Shown piece by piece: positions 54,522 to 63,082 of a DNA stretch of 64,000 bases (the stretch's first letter is position 1; every line of letters starts with the position of its first letter). The position numbers and the translations under genes were made by a program. The stretch comes from Flavobacterium sp. ov086 (lineage in GTDB: Bacteria; Bacteroidota; Bacteroidia; Flavobacteriales; Flavobacteriaceae), in assembly GCF_900187965.1 (NCBI RefSeq), contig NZ_FZNL01000006.1:62001-126000 (forward strand), read 5' to 3'. The notes below the pieces were generated by a model. It saw only the letters and a list, made by a program, of their open reading frames with translations. It did no database searches and was not told the origin of the DNA.

Positions 54522-55218
54522 AAGATTTCATCATTATGTATTATTAATTATTTTCTTGTATCTCTTACATAGAGGCAGGGACATAATACCTCTACAACTA
54601 TGTTGCAAAGGTCTTTGTAAACGTTTTCTGATTTTGCCTGTAAAAGTTTTAAAACTTACAGATTAAGACATTTGTAAAAAGCGGGAATCTTTTTCCTAAA
54701 AAAAAGAAGCAAAAAACTGATAAACAAAGAAGTAAATAATAGGTATTACATACTAAAAAAAGTAAATCCTACAGATTTTATCAGTAAAAATACAAGGTGA
54801 AAATATTTGAGCAGTAGTAGACGTTATATACGATTCTTGCTAAATAAAAATGAGGAAAACAAAGTTTCCTCATTTTTTAACCCCAACAACATAACCCAAT
54901 AAAAAACTGTTTCCCTTACAATTTTATAAGGCAAATTTGAAAATAAACATCGACTGTTTTATCCTCTAAAAGTTTTTATACCTACAGATAAAGACAAATT
55001 TTATTGAAGTATTAAATTCTGAATTATTAAGGTTCCGGCTTTTTATTTTTAGGTTTCGGCTTTAGTTAAAACTTATTCCATAATTTAATTGTCTCTACAG
55101 AACAGAAAAAGAACAAGCTGAACTGATGTAGCAATCTTTGCAAACACCAGCCAAAGATTAACAATCAACCAATTGTAAAAGGTATACTTTATAAGAGTTC
55201 GAAGAGGTTTAAAAAAAT
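54522..55218. other. 697-base AT-rich spacer
   Basis: Contains an orphan terminator-like hairpin at 54,846-54,877 (below) and a ttgcaaaggtctttgtaaac stretch near 54,603 that might be part of the collagen-like gene's promoter. No open reading frame has a recognisable product. Confidence 0.55.
54846..54877. terminator. Orphan terminator-like hairpin
   Basis: AAAAATGAGGAAA pairs perfectly with TTTCCTCATTTTT around a 6-base loop, with T/A runs at both ends. No annotated gene ends nearby on either strand, except that the pectin cluster's CE12 stop lies about 340 bases away on the - strand. Confidence 0.75.
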
Positions 55219-55962
55219 CTATTTAATCCCTTTTTGAAGTTTTTCTAAGGAAGGATCTTTTAACTTTTTAATTTGATTTACAACGATTTGAGCTATTTCT
55301 GTTGCCCCTTTTAGCGATAAGTGGGTATCGTCATTTTTATCCTTATTATAATAAGGATTCTCACCAGCATTGAAATGCAAATGCAATTGTTTAGATTTAT
55401 CAGGTCCGTATGATTGCTCCAATAACTCTGTGTGGTATTCCAGATCTATAAAGGCTACCTTATATTCCTGAGCTACCAATCGCGCTTCAAGTGGATAATC
55501 TCCGTGAGTGGAAACCAATACTCCTTTCTCATTAAAATTACGTCTTGCTATTGAAGTTAATAGTATGGGAGTTGCACCTTTCTCTCTCGTATCCTTTACA
55601 AATTTGATTAGATTGTACCTATAAGAAGTATGCGGGTTTGTATAGCGGGTTGAATCTTCTATTTTTTCGTCATTGTGTCCAAATTCTATAAACACATAAT
55701 CTCCTTTTTTGAGTTTATTAAAAACAGAATCCCAGCGTTTTTCATTGATGAAACTTTTGGTACTTCTACCGTTTACCGCTTTGTTTTCGATGACAATATT
55801 ATCTTTAAAAAAAGGCTGAAGTACCTGCGCCCATCCATGCTCCGGATTACGATCAGGATCTTTTTTGTTTGCCATCGTGGAGTCACCAATAGTATAAACT
55901 GTTGTTTTTTGTGCGAAACAAGTTGATGTGATTATACAGATAATGAATATATAATATTTCAT
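55219..55962 (-). CDS. Rhamnogalacturonan acetylesterase-like SGNH hydrolase (CE12)
   Basis: Removes acetyl groups from pectin backbones (rhamnogalacturonan or homogalacturonan) in the periplasm or outside. The 247-residue protein has a signal peptide (YYIFIICIITSTCFAQ) and the SGNH blocks: GDS with nucleophile Ser28 in YTIGDSTMAN, NKAVNGRSTKSF, IEFGHNDEK and the terminal DDTHLSLKG with Asp212 and His214 of the triad. The RGAE-like spacing and the pectin neighbours support CE12. A 16-bp tandem array begins 10 bases before its start codon. It ends the - strand pectin cluster. Confidence 0.9.
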   Translation of the reverse strand: MKYYIFIICIITSTCFAQKTTVYTIGDSTMANKKDPDRNPEHGWAQVLQPFFKDNIVIENKAVNGRSTKSFINEKRWDSVFNKLKKGDYVFIEFGHNDEKIEDSTRYTNPHTSYRYNLIKFVKDTREKGATPILLTSIARRNFNEKGVLVSTHGDYPLEARLVAQEYKVAFIDLEYHTELLEQSYGPDKSKQLHLHFNAGENPYYNKDKNDDTHLSLKGATEIAQIVVNQIKKLKDPSLEKLQKGIK

Positions 55963-55972
55963 ATTTTTTTTG

Positions 55973-56096
55973 ACTTCTTAGATATTAGATTTCTTAGATA
56001 TTAGACTTCTTAGATATTAGACTTCTTAGATATTAGACTTCTTAGATATTAGACTTCTTAGATATTAGACTTCTTAGATATTAGACTTCTTAGATT
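55973..56096. repeat. Tandem array of a 16-bp unit directly before the CE12 gene
   Basis: The unit acttcttagatattag is repeated end to end from 55,973: seven full copies to 56,084 (one with a single change, atttcttag) and a partial eighth copy. The array ends 10 bases from the CE12 ATG on the - strand, so it occupies the leader or promoter region. Confidence 0.95.
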
Positions 56097-56236
56097 TGCT
56101 TAGACTTTTTATGATAATTTGTTCTTAAAATAGGCGCACTGCTGTGCGTCTCTACGGAAAACCTTTGTCCCTTTAAACCTTTGTTCCTTTGAACCTCTGC
56201 ACCTTTGAACCTCTGCCCCTTTGAACCTTCAAAAAC

Positions 56237-57586
56237 TTATTTTACCGAGGTAGGAACCGTCGCTCTCTTTCCTATAAAAACGTCTGTCATTAAAACATTT
56301 TCAGCATTTTCGTTTGAAATGGCATTTTTAGCTGATTTAATTTCAATATTGCTTAAAGTGATATTCCGAATCTTTTTGTCCGGAAATCCCTGAATTACAA
56401 TACCCGATTCTGTTGCTTTGTTGCAGCTAATATTCGAAAAGTGAATATTTGATATCTCCGATTGATAACCATGACCCTCGCCGTGATAATTTGCCGTCAT
56501 ATATAAACAATCTTCTACTTCATCTAATTGAATGTTCCTAGCAAAAACATTCTTGATAAAACCTCCTCTGTCGGCATTAGTTTTCAGATAAATTCCTCTT
56601 TTTAAGTAACCAATTGTTTTGCAATTCTCGACGTAAATATTCTGAACTCCCGCTGACATTTCACTTCCAATAACAACGCCATGAAGTCCCTTGAAATTAC
56701 AATTTCTGATTACTATATTTTCACTTGGAGTAGCAAAATTTGCTCTCCCTTCATGATCTCTTCCGGCTTTAATTGCCACATTATCATCACCATTATCAAA
56801 GGTTACATTTTCTATTAAAACGTCTTTTGCATATTCGGGATCGATGCCGTCATTATTATAATTTAAAGATTTATAACTAATTCCGCGAACGGTTATACTT
56901 TGTGATTTCAGTAAATGTAAACACCAGAAAGGTGAATTTTCGATGCTGATATTTCCGACCAAAATATTCCTGCAATTAAAAAACTGAATCATTTGCGGAC
57001 GTAAAAAGTAACCCTCCCCAAATTTTCTGTCTTTTAAAGCAATGTCATTATGATTCATTTCGCGGCTTCTGTTTTTTCCCGCCTCTTCCTTAGCTTTAAA
57101 ACTTTTCCAGATCTTTCCTCCTTCTCCATCAATAGTTCCTTCGCCTGTAATGGCAATATCACTACAATTGTATGCATAAATTAACGGACTGTAGTTGTAC
57201 AGCATTGTACCTTCCCAACTAGTTAAAACCATTGGCAAATAATCCTGCGGATTGTCATTAAACTTAAGTTTTGCTCCTTTTTCTAATTTAAGATTTACAT
57301 TACTCACAAAATGAATTGGACCGTTGATTTTATAAATTCCTTTTGGTACAATAATAGTTCCACCATTGTTCTTTTTGCACAGCGCCATTGCTTTGTCAAA
57401 TACCACTTTATTATTGGTTACAGAATCTCCTTTTGCGCCCAATCTTGCAACATTAATTTGATAAGATGGAAACACCGGAAGCTGAATTCTGTTGACAATC
57501 GAATCTACTTTTGCAGAGGGAAAATCACCATTCTGAGCAAAAGAAATACAGGAAATCAACAGAAAAATTAAATATTTCAAATTCAT
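56237..57586 (-). CDS. GH28 polygalacturonase-like enzyme
   Basis: Cleaves alpha-1,4-galacturonic or rhamnogalacturonan linkages with inversion. The 449-residue secreted protein (signal ending CISFAQN) is a right-handed beta-helix with all GH28 marks: NSPFWCLHLLKS, YNNDGIDPE with Asp246, NGDDNVAIKAGRD with Asp267/268, GLHGVVIGSEMSAGV and RGIYLKTNADRGG. The catalytic Asp set is complete. GH28 sub-specificity cannot be read, but CE8 and PL10 next door point to homogalacturonan. The gene is followed by CE12 after a repeat-filled 274-base spacer. Confidence 0.93.
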   Translation of the reverse strand: MNLKYLIFLLISCISFAQNGDFPSAKVDSIVNRIQLPVFPSYQINVARLGAKGDSVTNNKVVFDKAMALCKKNNGGTIIVPKGIYKINGPIHFVSNVNLKLEKGAKLKFNDNPQDYLPMVLTSWEGTMLYNYSPLIYAYNCSDIAITGEGTIDGEGGKIWKSFKAKEEAGKNRSREMNHNDIALKDRKFGEGYFLRPQMIQFFNCRNILVGNISIENSPFWCLHLLKSQSITVRGISYKSLNYNNDGIDPEYAKDVLIENVTFDNGDDNVAIKAGRDHEGRANFATPSENIVIRNCNFKGLHGVVIGSEMSAGVQNIYVENCKTIGYLKRGIYLKTNADRGGFIKNVFARNIQLDEVEDCLYMTANYHGEGHGYQSEISNIHFSNISCNKATESGIVIQGFPDKKIRNITLSNIEIKSAKNAISNENAENVLMTDVFIGKRATVPTSVK

Positions 57587-57603
57587 AATTGTTGCTTTTT
57601 TTA

Positions 57604-57703
57604 GCCCGCAGATTTTAACGGATTTTCGCGGGTTTATTTTACACGTTTTAAATAATAAAAAATCAGTATAAATCCGTTTAATCCGCCAAATCCGTGCGCC
57701 ATC
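57604..57703. repeat. Inverted repeat between GH28 and PL10-CE8 genes
   Basis: agcccgcagattttaacgga (57,604) pairs with the complementary arm containing tccgtttaatccgccaaatc (about 57,670-57,700). Member of the same ggcggattaaacgg family as 2508-2655 and 11,793-11,970. Confidence 0.7.
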
Positions 57704-57706
57704 TTT

Positions 57707-59716
57707 TTATCTCGAATACCAATTTGCAATTGAGTCTTTCAGAATGTTTTCGATTGTATATTTATCTGCTTCATTCTGCTGAAGCTGATGCGACCAGGTA
57801 ACTCTTTTTGCGGGCTGAAAACCTTCGCCTTTGCAATTATACTCAGCATAGAAAGTCGTTTTCTCTGCTTCGGGTTTTGACCAGTTTTCCCAGCCTTCAG
57901 GTCTTATATGTTTTCCCATATCGCAATTGATGTAAACCGTTTTTGCATAAATACGCCACGGTCTTCCTAAGTAAACTGTCGTTGCTGATGGATTTGCTGT
58001 GAGTTTGCAATCTTTAAAAACAAAACCAAAAACAATATCCTGAGGTGTTGAAGCCGCAGTGATATAGGAATTTTTAAGACTATGAATCACGCAGTTTTCG
58101 AATAAAGCAGTCGCACTTCCAAAAATAAAATCGGTTGTACCTTCAATATAACATTCTTTAAAATATTGTTTTGCATCTTTTCCCGATAAGTACAAAGTAT
58201 CCTGATTTCCCAGAATATTACAATTTAAAACCTGAACCCTATTTGCCACCAAAGACAGTGCAATCGCCTGCCCGTTATCGCCAGAAGCGTTTTTTATCGT
58301 CAAATTGGAAGCCGAAAAATCATCACCTTCTACTAAAACCGTGTAGGTAAAAAAAGTACTGTTTCGACCTGAATTGATTTTCGAAAAATTATCATCAAAA
58401 CTAATAATCGTATTCTCCTTACTTTCTCCAATTAAAGCCAAATGTGTGTTCCATTCCGGAATCCGAACTTTTTCATTGTAGATTCCGTTTTTTATAAAGA
58501 CGGTAACTTTTTCATACGGAAATGATGGACAAGCATTTATAGCATCCTGAATTTTTGTAAAATCACCGGAACCGTCTAATGCAACCGTTATTAAGTTATC
58601 TTTTTTTTTATCCGATGTTTCTTTTGAAGAGACTTTTACACCATTTTTAATCGCCCAAGCCGGATATTTTTTAAGGACTTCTTTTGGTTCATCCGTGTAC
58701 CATGCATATCCATTTCTGCGTTCTGCACCAATCTCGTCCAATGATTTCTTTTTTACACCATCGCGATCGCAAAAGAATGGTTCGTTATTGTCCAACTCCA
58801 TAAATCTTGCCCAAATTGGTGCTGTATTTTGTATAACAATCATTTTTTTGTCAATGATTTTTTCTTCGTCATTTAGAACTCGTTTCTCTTCAAGATTTGT
58901 GATTTTAGTTTTCTCGAACCAAGCCTGAGCACTTTTAACCGCTGTAATAATTTCCGAAGTAGGTTTATCGATCGACATCAAAAGCAAAACAATCTTAGCC
59001 GATTCTTTTCCGCTTAGCGAAGGTAATTCGTAGGCTCGTGCTTTGGCTGGAGCCAAAGTATTTTCGTCATGCTGGGCACACCAAGCAGTTAAAATTCCGT
59101 TTTGTTTGTATTGCGTTTTTAAGATACAATCAATTCCTATATCAAAAGATTTTCTGGCTTTTTTGACAATTTCCTTTGATGGTTTAATGCTATAAAAATC
59201 AGTTTCTTCACCTACTTGTTTCATGATATTCAATATATTAACCATTGAATCATCATTGTAAGTAATATGCGTATAATAGCCTTTTTTAAGAGGGTAAAAC
59301 TGAGGCCATCCACCGTTTTTATATTGGGCTTCAAACAAATAATTTAGTCCTTTTAAGAAAGAATCTTTGTATCTCTCGTCCTTAACCTGTGCATATATTT
59401 TAGACATAAAAAGCATTTCCTGACACGTTGCACCGTTATCTGTTGTAATCTCATGCAAATCAGTTTTTAAAGCAATTAGTTTTTGCTTCTCCATCTCACT
59501 AAGCGGATTTTGCATCTGAATATTTTTTGGCCATCCGCCAATATTTCTTTGGTAAAGCAAAACATTCTCCGCAATGTTTTTGGCTTCCGCCGAAGCAAAC
59601 CAAGCCGCATCATTTTTACGAATAATATCTGGCCAGTTTTTAAACGTGTTCTGTGCGTTTGCGATAAAACTTATGCCACATAAAACCAAGAATATGTATT
59701 TTTTTATTCCAATCAT
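57707..59716 (-). CDS. Fused pectate lyase (PL10) and pectinesterase (CE8)
   Basis: A 669-residue secreted protein (signal ending FIANAQN). N-terminal half (about 25-340) is PL10 pectate lyase: RNIGGWPKNIQMQNPLSE, TTDNGATCQEM, NGGWPQFYPLKKGYYTHITYNDDSMVN and ILTAWCAQHDENTLAPAKARAYELPSLSGKES, an alpha/alpha-type lyase using Ca and an Arg base. C-terminal half (about 375-660) is CE8: DGSGDFTKIQDAINACP, LGNQDTLYLSG, TDFIFGSATALFENC with the catalytic Asp pair, and YLGRPWRIYA with the key Arg. CE8 removes methyl esters, making polygalacturonate that the PL10 half can cut. Unsaturated products then suit the GH105 enzymes. Confidence 0.93.
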   Translation of the reverse strand: MIGIKKYIFLVLCGISFIANAQNTFKNWPDIIRKNDAAWFASAEAKNIAENVLLYQRNIGGWPKNIQMQNPLSEMEKQKLIALKTDLHEITTDNGATCQEMLFMSKIYAQVKDERYKDSFLKGLNYLFEAQYKNGGWPQFYPLKKGYYTHITYNDDSMVNILNIMKQVGEETDFYSIKPSKEIVKKARKSFDIGIDCILKTQYKQNGILTAWCAQHDENTLAPAKARAYELPSLSGKESAKIVLLLMSIDKPTSEIITAVKSAQAWFEKTKITNLEEKRVLNDEEKIIDKKMIVIQNTAPIWARFMELDNNEPFFCDRDGVKKKSLDEIGAERRNGYAWYTDEPKEVLKKYPAWAIKNGVKVSSKETSDKKKDNLITVALDGSGDFTKIQDAINACPSFPYEKVTVFIKNGIYNEKVRIPEWNTHLALIGESKENTIISFDDNFSKINSGRNSTFFTYTVLVEGDDFSASNLTIKNASGDNGQAIALSLVANRVQVLNCNILGNQDTLYLSGKDAKQYFKECYIEGTTDFIFGSATALFENCVIHSLKNSYITAASTPQDIVFGFVFKDCKLTANPSATTVYLGRPWRIYAKTVYINCDMGKHIRPEGWENWSKPEAEKTTFYAEYNCKGEGFQPAKRVTWSHQLQQNEADKYTIENILKDSIANWYSR

Positions 59717-59800
59717 TTTAATATGTTTTTAAACTTAATGTTTTAAGCTTTTTTTTCAACAAAATCATTTTAACCCTATTTTAAATTATTATTTTTCCTA

Positions 59801-59808
59801 CAAACGTA
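59801..59808 (-). promoter_or_regulatory. -7 promoter box upstream of the PL10-CE8 gene
   Basis: TACGTTTG on the - strand matches TAnnTTTG, about 85 bases before the gene. No -33 TTG is found at the proper distance, so this is a moderate call. Confidence 0.4.
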
Positions 59809-59912
59809 TTCCAGTGTCAATTTTTAAAGTTAATCCAACAGAAGTGATTTATACAACCCGTTTTTTTCGAAAAACTAAAACATTATGTCAATTTACTGTG
59901 TTTTATTATTTT

Positions 59913-61511
59913 TTAGTTTGTTACCCTAAACCAATCGACGGCAACATTTCCAGAGTCATTTGTAATTTTTTCGCTCAAGGCAAAAAGTCCTACTTTAGCG
60001 CCAATCCATTTTCCTTCTTTGGCTACAAATCCATTTCCTATTGAATGGTATTTTTTATCGTCTAAGCTATAAAAGAAACTGCAAATACCTCCTTTTTTAA
60101 CTTTTACTCTCAGATAGATTATATTGTCTTTTATAGAAATTGGTGTTGTCTCCGTTTCCCAAACTTTTTTATCGAACGTTCCTGTTTTCTGATTCAGATA
60201 TAATTTTCCGTTCTCATTCTTCAAACACAAATAACTATAATCCAATCCCATAATTATAAGTCCGGTCGATTCTCCATTTATTCTCGCATTGAAAGTTAAT
60301 TTGGCTGTAGCCGAAAATTCTTCAGCGGGGAATTTTTGCATCAATAAATTTGGTGCATCAAATATTTTCTGATCGTCTTTGATTGTTGGCAAACAAAACA
60401 AATTTAAATATCCCAAACTCGTCGGAAATCCCCAATTGATTTGAGAATTTGCCTGCCATTGCCATTGTAAACCTAATTTAAGTTCATTAAATTCATCAGA
60501 TGTTGCAGGAACTTCTATCAGATATTTTCCTCCTACATTTGGTTTTTTGAATCTTGTAACTGGTTCTCCAATTCCGTTTTTATCGAAATCCTCTCCCATA
60601 ACTGGCCAATCATTCACCCATTTCATAGGTTCGAGATGTACGATTCGTCCATAAGCCCCTTTATCCTGAAAATGTATAAACCAGTCTTCGCCGGTTTGTG
60701 TTTGTATCCACGCACCTTGATGTGGGCCGTTTATAGTTGTTTTTCCTTGTTCGAGAACTTTCTTCTTTTCATAAGGGCCATAAACATTTTTTGATCTCAA
60801 AACCGTTTGCCAACCTGTAGCAACGCCACCGGCAGGAGCAAAAATATAGTAATACTTATTTCGCTTATAGAATTTTGGGCCTTCAATAGTCCCTTCAGTT
60901 TCATGTCCGTCAATGACCATTACCTCATCATTATTGATAACAGTTCCGTCAGCATTCATGCTGCAAACGACCAACAGACTTTTAATTTGCGCCCGACTTC
61001 CTGCAAAGGCATGAACCAAATAATTTTTTCCGTCATCATCCCATAACGGACTTGGATCTATCAAACCTAATCCCGCTTTTACCAAAAGTGGTTCTGACCA
61101 AGGTCCTTCTGCTTTTTTGGCTTTTATCATGTAAACTCCAAAGTCAGGATCAGGATAATAAATATAAAATTCATCGTTATGAAAAGTAATACTCGGTGCC
61201 CAAACTCCATTTCCAGGCTGTACTTTATTATACGTTTCAAATGGCGGTTGTTTGCTAAGTGCATATCCTATAATTTTCCAGTTTACCAGATCTTTAGAAT
61301 GTAAAATTGGTAATCCCGGAATACAATTAAAAGAAGAAGCTGTCATATAAAAATCATCTCCAACCCTGACAACATCTGGATCCGAATAATCTGCGTGAAT
61401 TATCGGATTTGTATAAGTTCCATCTCCATTATCCGGTACCCAAACCTGAGCAAAAATATTTTGCATCACGAATACTGACCATAAAAGGAAAAGGACTTTT
61501 GTGTTTTTCAT
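59913..61511 (-). CDS. GH43 beta-xylosidase / arabinofuranosidase-like enzyme
   Basis: A 532-residue secreted protein (signal ending FAQVW). The N-terminal GH43 propeller shows GTYTNPIIHADYSDPDVVRVGDDFYM with the catalytic-base Asp, LIDPSPLWDDDGKNYLVHAF with the second Asp, and HETEGTIEGPKFYKRNKYYYIFAPAGG with the acid Glu; the C-terminal part (from about residue 330) is a concanavalin-like beta-sandwich ending in VAVDWFRVTN. This architecture is usual for the beta-xylosidase/arabinofuranosidase subfamilies and here probably trims xylose or arabinose side chains of pectin. A structured element (61,533-61,677) lies just upstream. Confidence 0.88.
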   Translation of the reverse strand: MKNTKVLFLLWSVFVMQNIFAQVWVPDNGDGTYTNPIIHADYSDPDVVRVGDDFYMTASSFNCIPGLPILHSKDLVNWKIIGYALSKQPPFETYNKVQPGNGVWAPSITFHNDEFYIYYPDPDFGVYMIKAKKAEGPWSEPLLVKAGLGLIDPSPLWDDDGKNYLVHAFAGSRAQIKSLLVVCSMNADGTVINNDEVMVIDGHETEGTIEGPKFYKRNKYYYIFAPAGGVATGWQTVLRSKNVYGPYEKKKVLEQGKTTINGPHQGAWIQTQTGEDWFIHFQDKGAYGRIVHLEPMKWVNDWPVMGEDFDKNGIGEPVTRFKKPNVGGKYLIEVPATSDEFNELKLGLQWQWQANSQINWGFPTSLGYLNLFCLPTIKDDQKIFDAPNLLMQKFPAEEFSATAKLTFNARINGESTGLIIMGLDYSYLCLKNENGKLYLNQKTGTFDKKVWETETTPISIKDNIIYLRVKVKKGGICSFFYSLDDKKYHSIGNGFVAKEGKWIGAKVGLFALSEKITNDSGNVAVDWFRVTN

Positions 61512-61841
61512 TGTTGTTTTTATATTTTTTTTGAGCTATTTCCCGCACCCGAGCCTGAAAGTGCGAACTAGCGAAGCAATCCATTTCAATCTTTTATGGC
61601 TCCCGAAGCCTCGGGACCGCCATAAAAGGATTTCCTCCCGTCCCGAAGCTTCGGGATCGGGACTATCGGGGCTAGGGCACTCATTTTCAGGAGAATATTT
61701 TCGTTTAATTTGTCATTTCGACCGAAGGGAGAAATCACATAAAGAAACTCCATAATCAAAATCGCCAATCTTTGTCGAATCCCGTGTGTGATTTCTCCTC
61801 CGTCGAAATGACACACTTTACGTTCATTCCATATTTTCAAA
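61512..61841. other. 330-base intergenic region
   Basis: Between the GH43 and GH105 genes. It holds structured element copy 2 (61,533-61,677) and an inverted gagaaatcac/gatttctcctc repeat (61,715-61,815). Long apparent reading frames on both strands follow these repeats and look accidental. Confidence 0.7.
61533..61677 (-). ncRNA. Structured intergenic element, copy 2 (possibly Flavo-1-like)
   Basis: Read on the - strand it begins gccctagccccgatag, continues with aaatccttttatggc and gccataaaagattgaaa, and ends cgggaaatagctca, matching copy 1 at 7284-7365 block by block. It differs by two added palindromes (cccgaagcttcggg, cccgaggcttcggg) in or near the loops and a longer part after gattgaaa. 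It stands just before the GH43 gene on the same strand. Confidence 0.5.
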
Positions 61842-63062
61842 TTATCGATTCAATTCTAAAGCAGCCAAAATAAAAGGTCCGGTTGCTTTAGGATCGTTGT
61901 CTTTTTTTCGTTCCTTAACATAATATTCATATGAACCATCACGATATGGTTTTCCGCCCAGACCCGCTACGGCACAAGCTTGTGTTAAGGTAATTCCTCC
62001 ATCGGCATCGACTTTTATCAATTGTTTCGTCAAACCATCAAAAGCTTTATTGGCTAATTTTTTATATTTTGAAGGCAAATATCCTTTGTTTGCCCCTTTT
62101 GCAAAAGCATAAGCAAACATCGATGATCCTGATGCTTCAAGATAATTTCCTTCTTTATTTCCTTTATCCGTTACCTGATACCATAAACCCGATTTATCCT
62201 GATATTTTGCCAAAGCTTCCGAAACATTATTCAAATATCCCACAAGCTCTTTTTGTTTGGGATGATCCTTAGGGAAGTAATCCAAAACATCCACAAGCGC
62301 CATAGCATACCATCCTAAGGCTCTTGACCAGAAGTTTGGCGAAGTTCCCGTTTCTTTATTTGCCCAAGCCATTTGTTTGCTTTCATCCCAAGCGTGATAC
62401 AATAAACCTGTTTTAGGATCTGTCGCGTATTTTTGAATCAATTCAAATTGTTTTGCAACGTCGTCTAATTGTTTTCCGTTTTCGAAAGCTGTTGTGTATT
62501 CTGCATAAAACGGTTCTCCCATATACAAACCGTCTAACCACATTTGGTTTGGATATATTTTTTTGTGCCAGAATCCACCGCTTTCTGTTCTTGGTTGTTC
62601 CGTTAATTGTTTACGCAACAATTGTAGTGCTTTTAAGTATTTTTCTTCTTTAGTAGTTTCATAAACTTTAAAAAGTAAACGACCGGAAACAACCATGTCA
62701 ATATTATAATTATCAAGATCATAAGTTTTAATACTTCCGTCATTCTCAACAAAAGAATCTACATATCCTTTTATATAAACCGGATATCTTGGATCTGGAT
62801 TTTGTTTGTACAATTCTTCAATCGAGTGCAAAACCAGACCGTGAACATAATCCCATTTTGGAGTCTTGGCATCATCGATCATATAGGCTTCAGGATGACG
62901 TTTCATCACCGTTAAAGCCATTCTATCACACCATTTCATATCCTTAGAAATAACAATATCAGTTTTTACCGGTTCTTGTGAAGTTACTTTACAACTCGTA
63001 AAAGTCATTGCGCAAATCAATAAAACGGATGCTAAATAACCTTGTCTTTTATTATTTTTCAT
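61842..63062 (-). CDS. GH105 unsaturated rhamnogalacturonyl/galacturonyl hydrolase (lipoprotein)
   Basis: Hydrates and releases the unsaturated uronic acid left at the end of lyase-cut pectin. The 406-residue protein has a lipoprotein signal (LLICAMTFTSCKVTSQ) and the GH105 (YteR/YesR-like) alpha/alpha-barrel: WDYVHGLVLHSIEELY, YNIDMVVSGRLLFKVYE, GGFWHKKIYPNQMWLDGLYMGEPFYAEY with the catalytic Asp, HAWDESKQMAWANKETGTSPNFWSRALGWYAMALVDVLDYFP and LEASGSSMFAYAFAKG. Its product enters the KduI/KduD route. It is a close paralogue of the next gene, 20 bases apart. Confidence 0.93.
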   Translation of the reverse strand: MKNNKRQGYLASVLLICAMTFTSCKVTSQEPVKTDIVISKDMKWCDRMALTVMKRHPEAYMIDDAKTPKWDYVHGLVLHSIEELYKQNPDPRYPVYIKGYVDSFVENDGSIKTYDLDNYNIDMVVSGRLLFKVYETTKEEKYLKALQLLRKQLTEQPRTESGGFWHKKIYPNQMWLDGLYMGEPFYAEYTTAFENGKQLDDVAKQFELIQKYATDPKTGLLYHAWDESKQMAWANKETGTSPNFWSRALGWYAMALVDVLDYFPKDHPKQKELVGYLNNVSEALAKYQDKSGLWYQVTDKGNKEGNYLEASGSSMFAYAFAKGANKGYLPSKYKKLANKAFDGLTKQLIKVDADGGITLTQACAVAGLGGKPYRDGSYEYYVKERKKDNDPKATGPFILAALELNR

Positions 63063-63082
63063 TTTTATTATATTTTTTACTT

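Noticed and set aside
55973..56096. CRISPR-like array
   Set aside because: Units are 16 bases, directly joined with no spacers, and no cas genes are present.
61501..61840. 84-residue reading frames on both strands between GH43 and GH105
   Set aside because: Both run through the structured element and the gagaaatc repeat; opposite-strand frames over palindromes are expected by chance.
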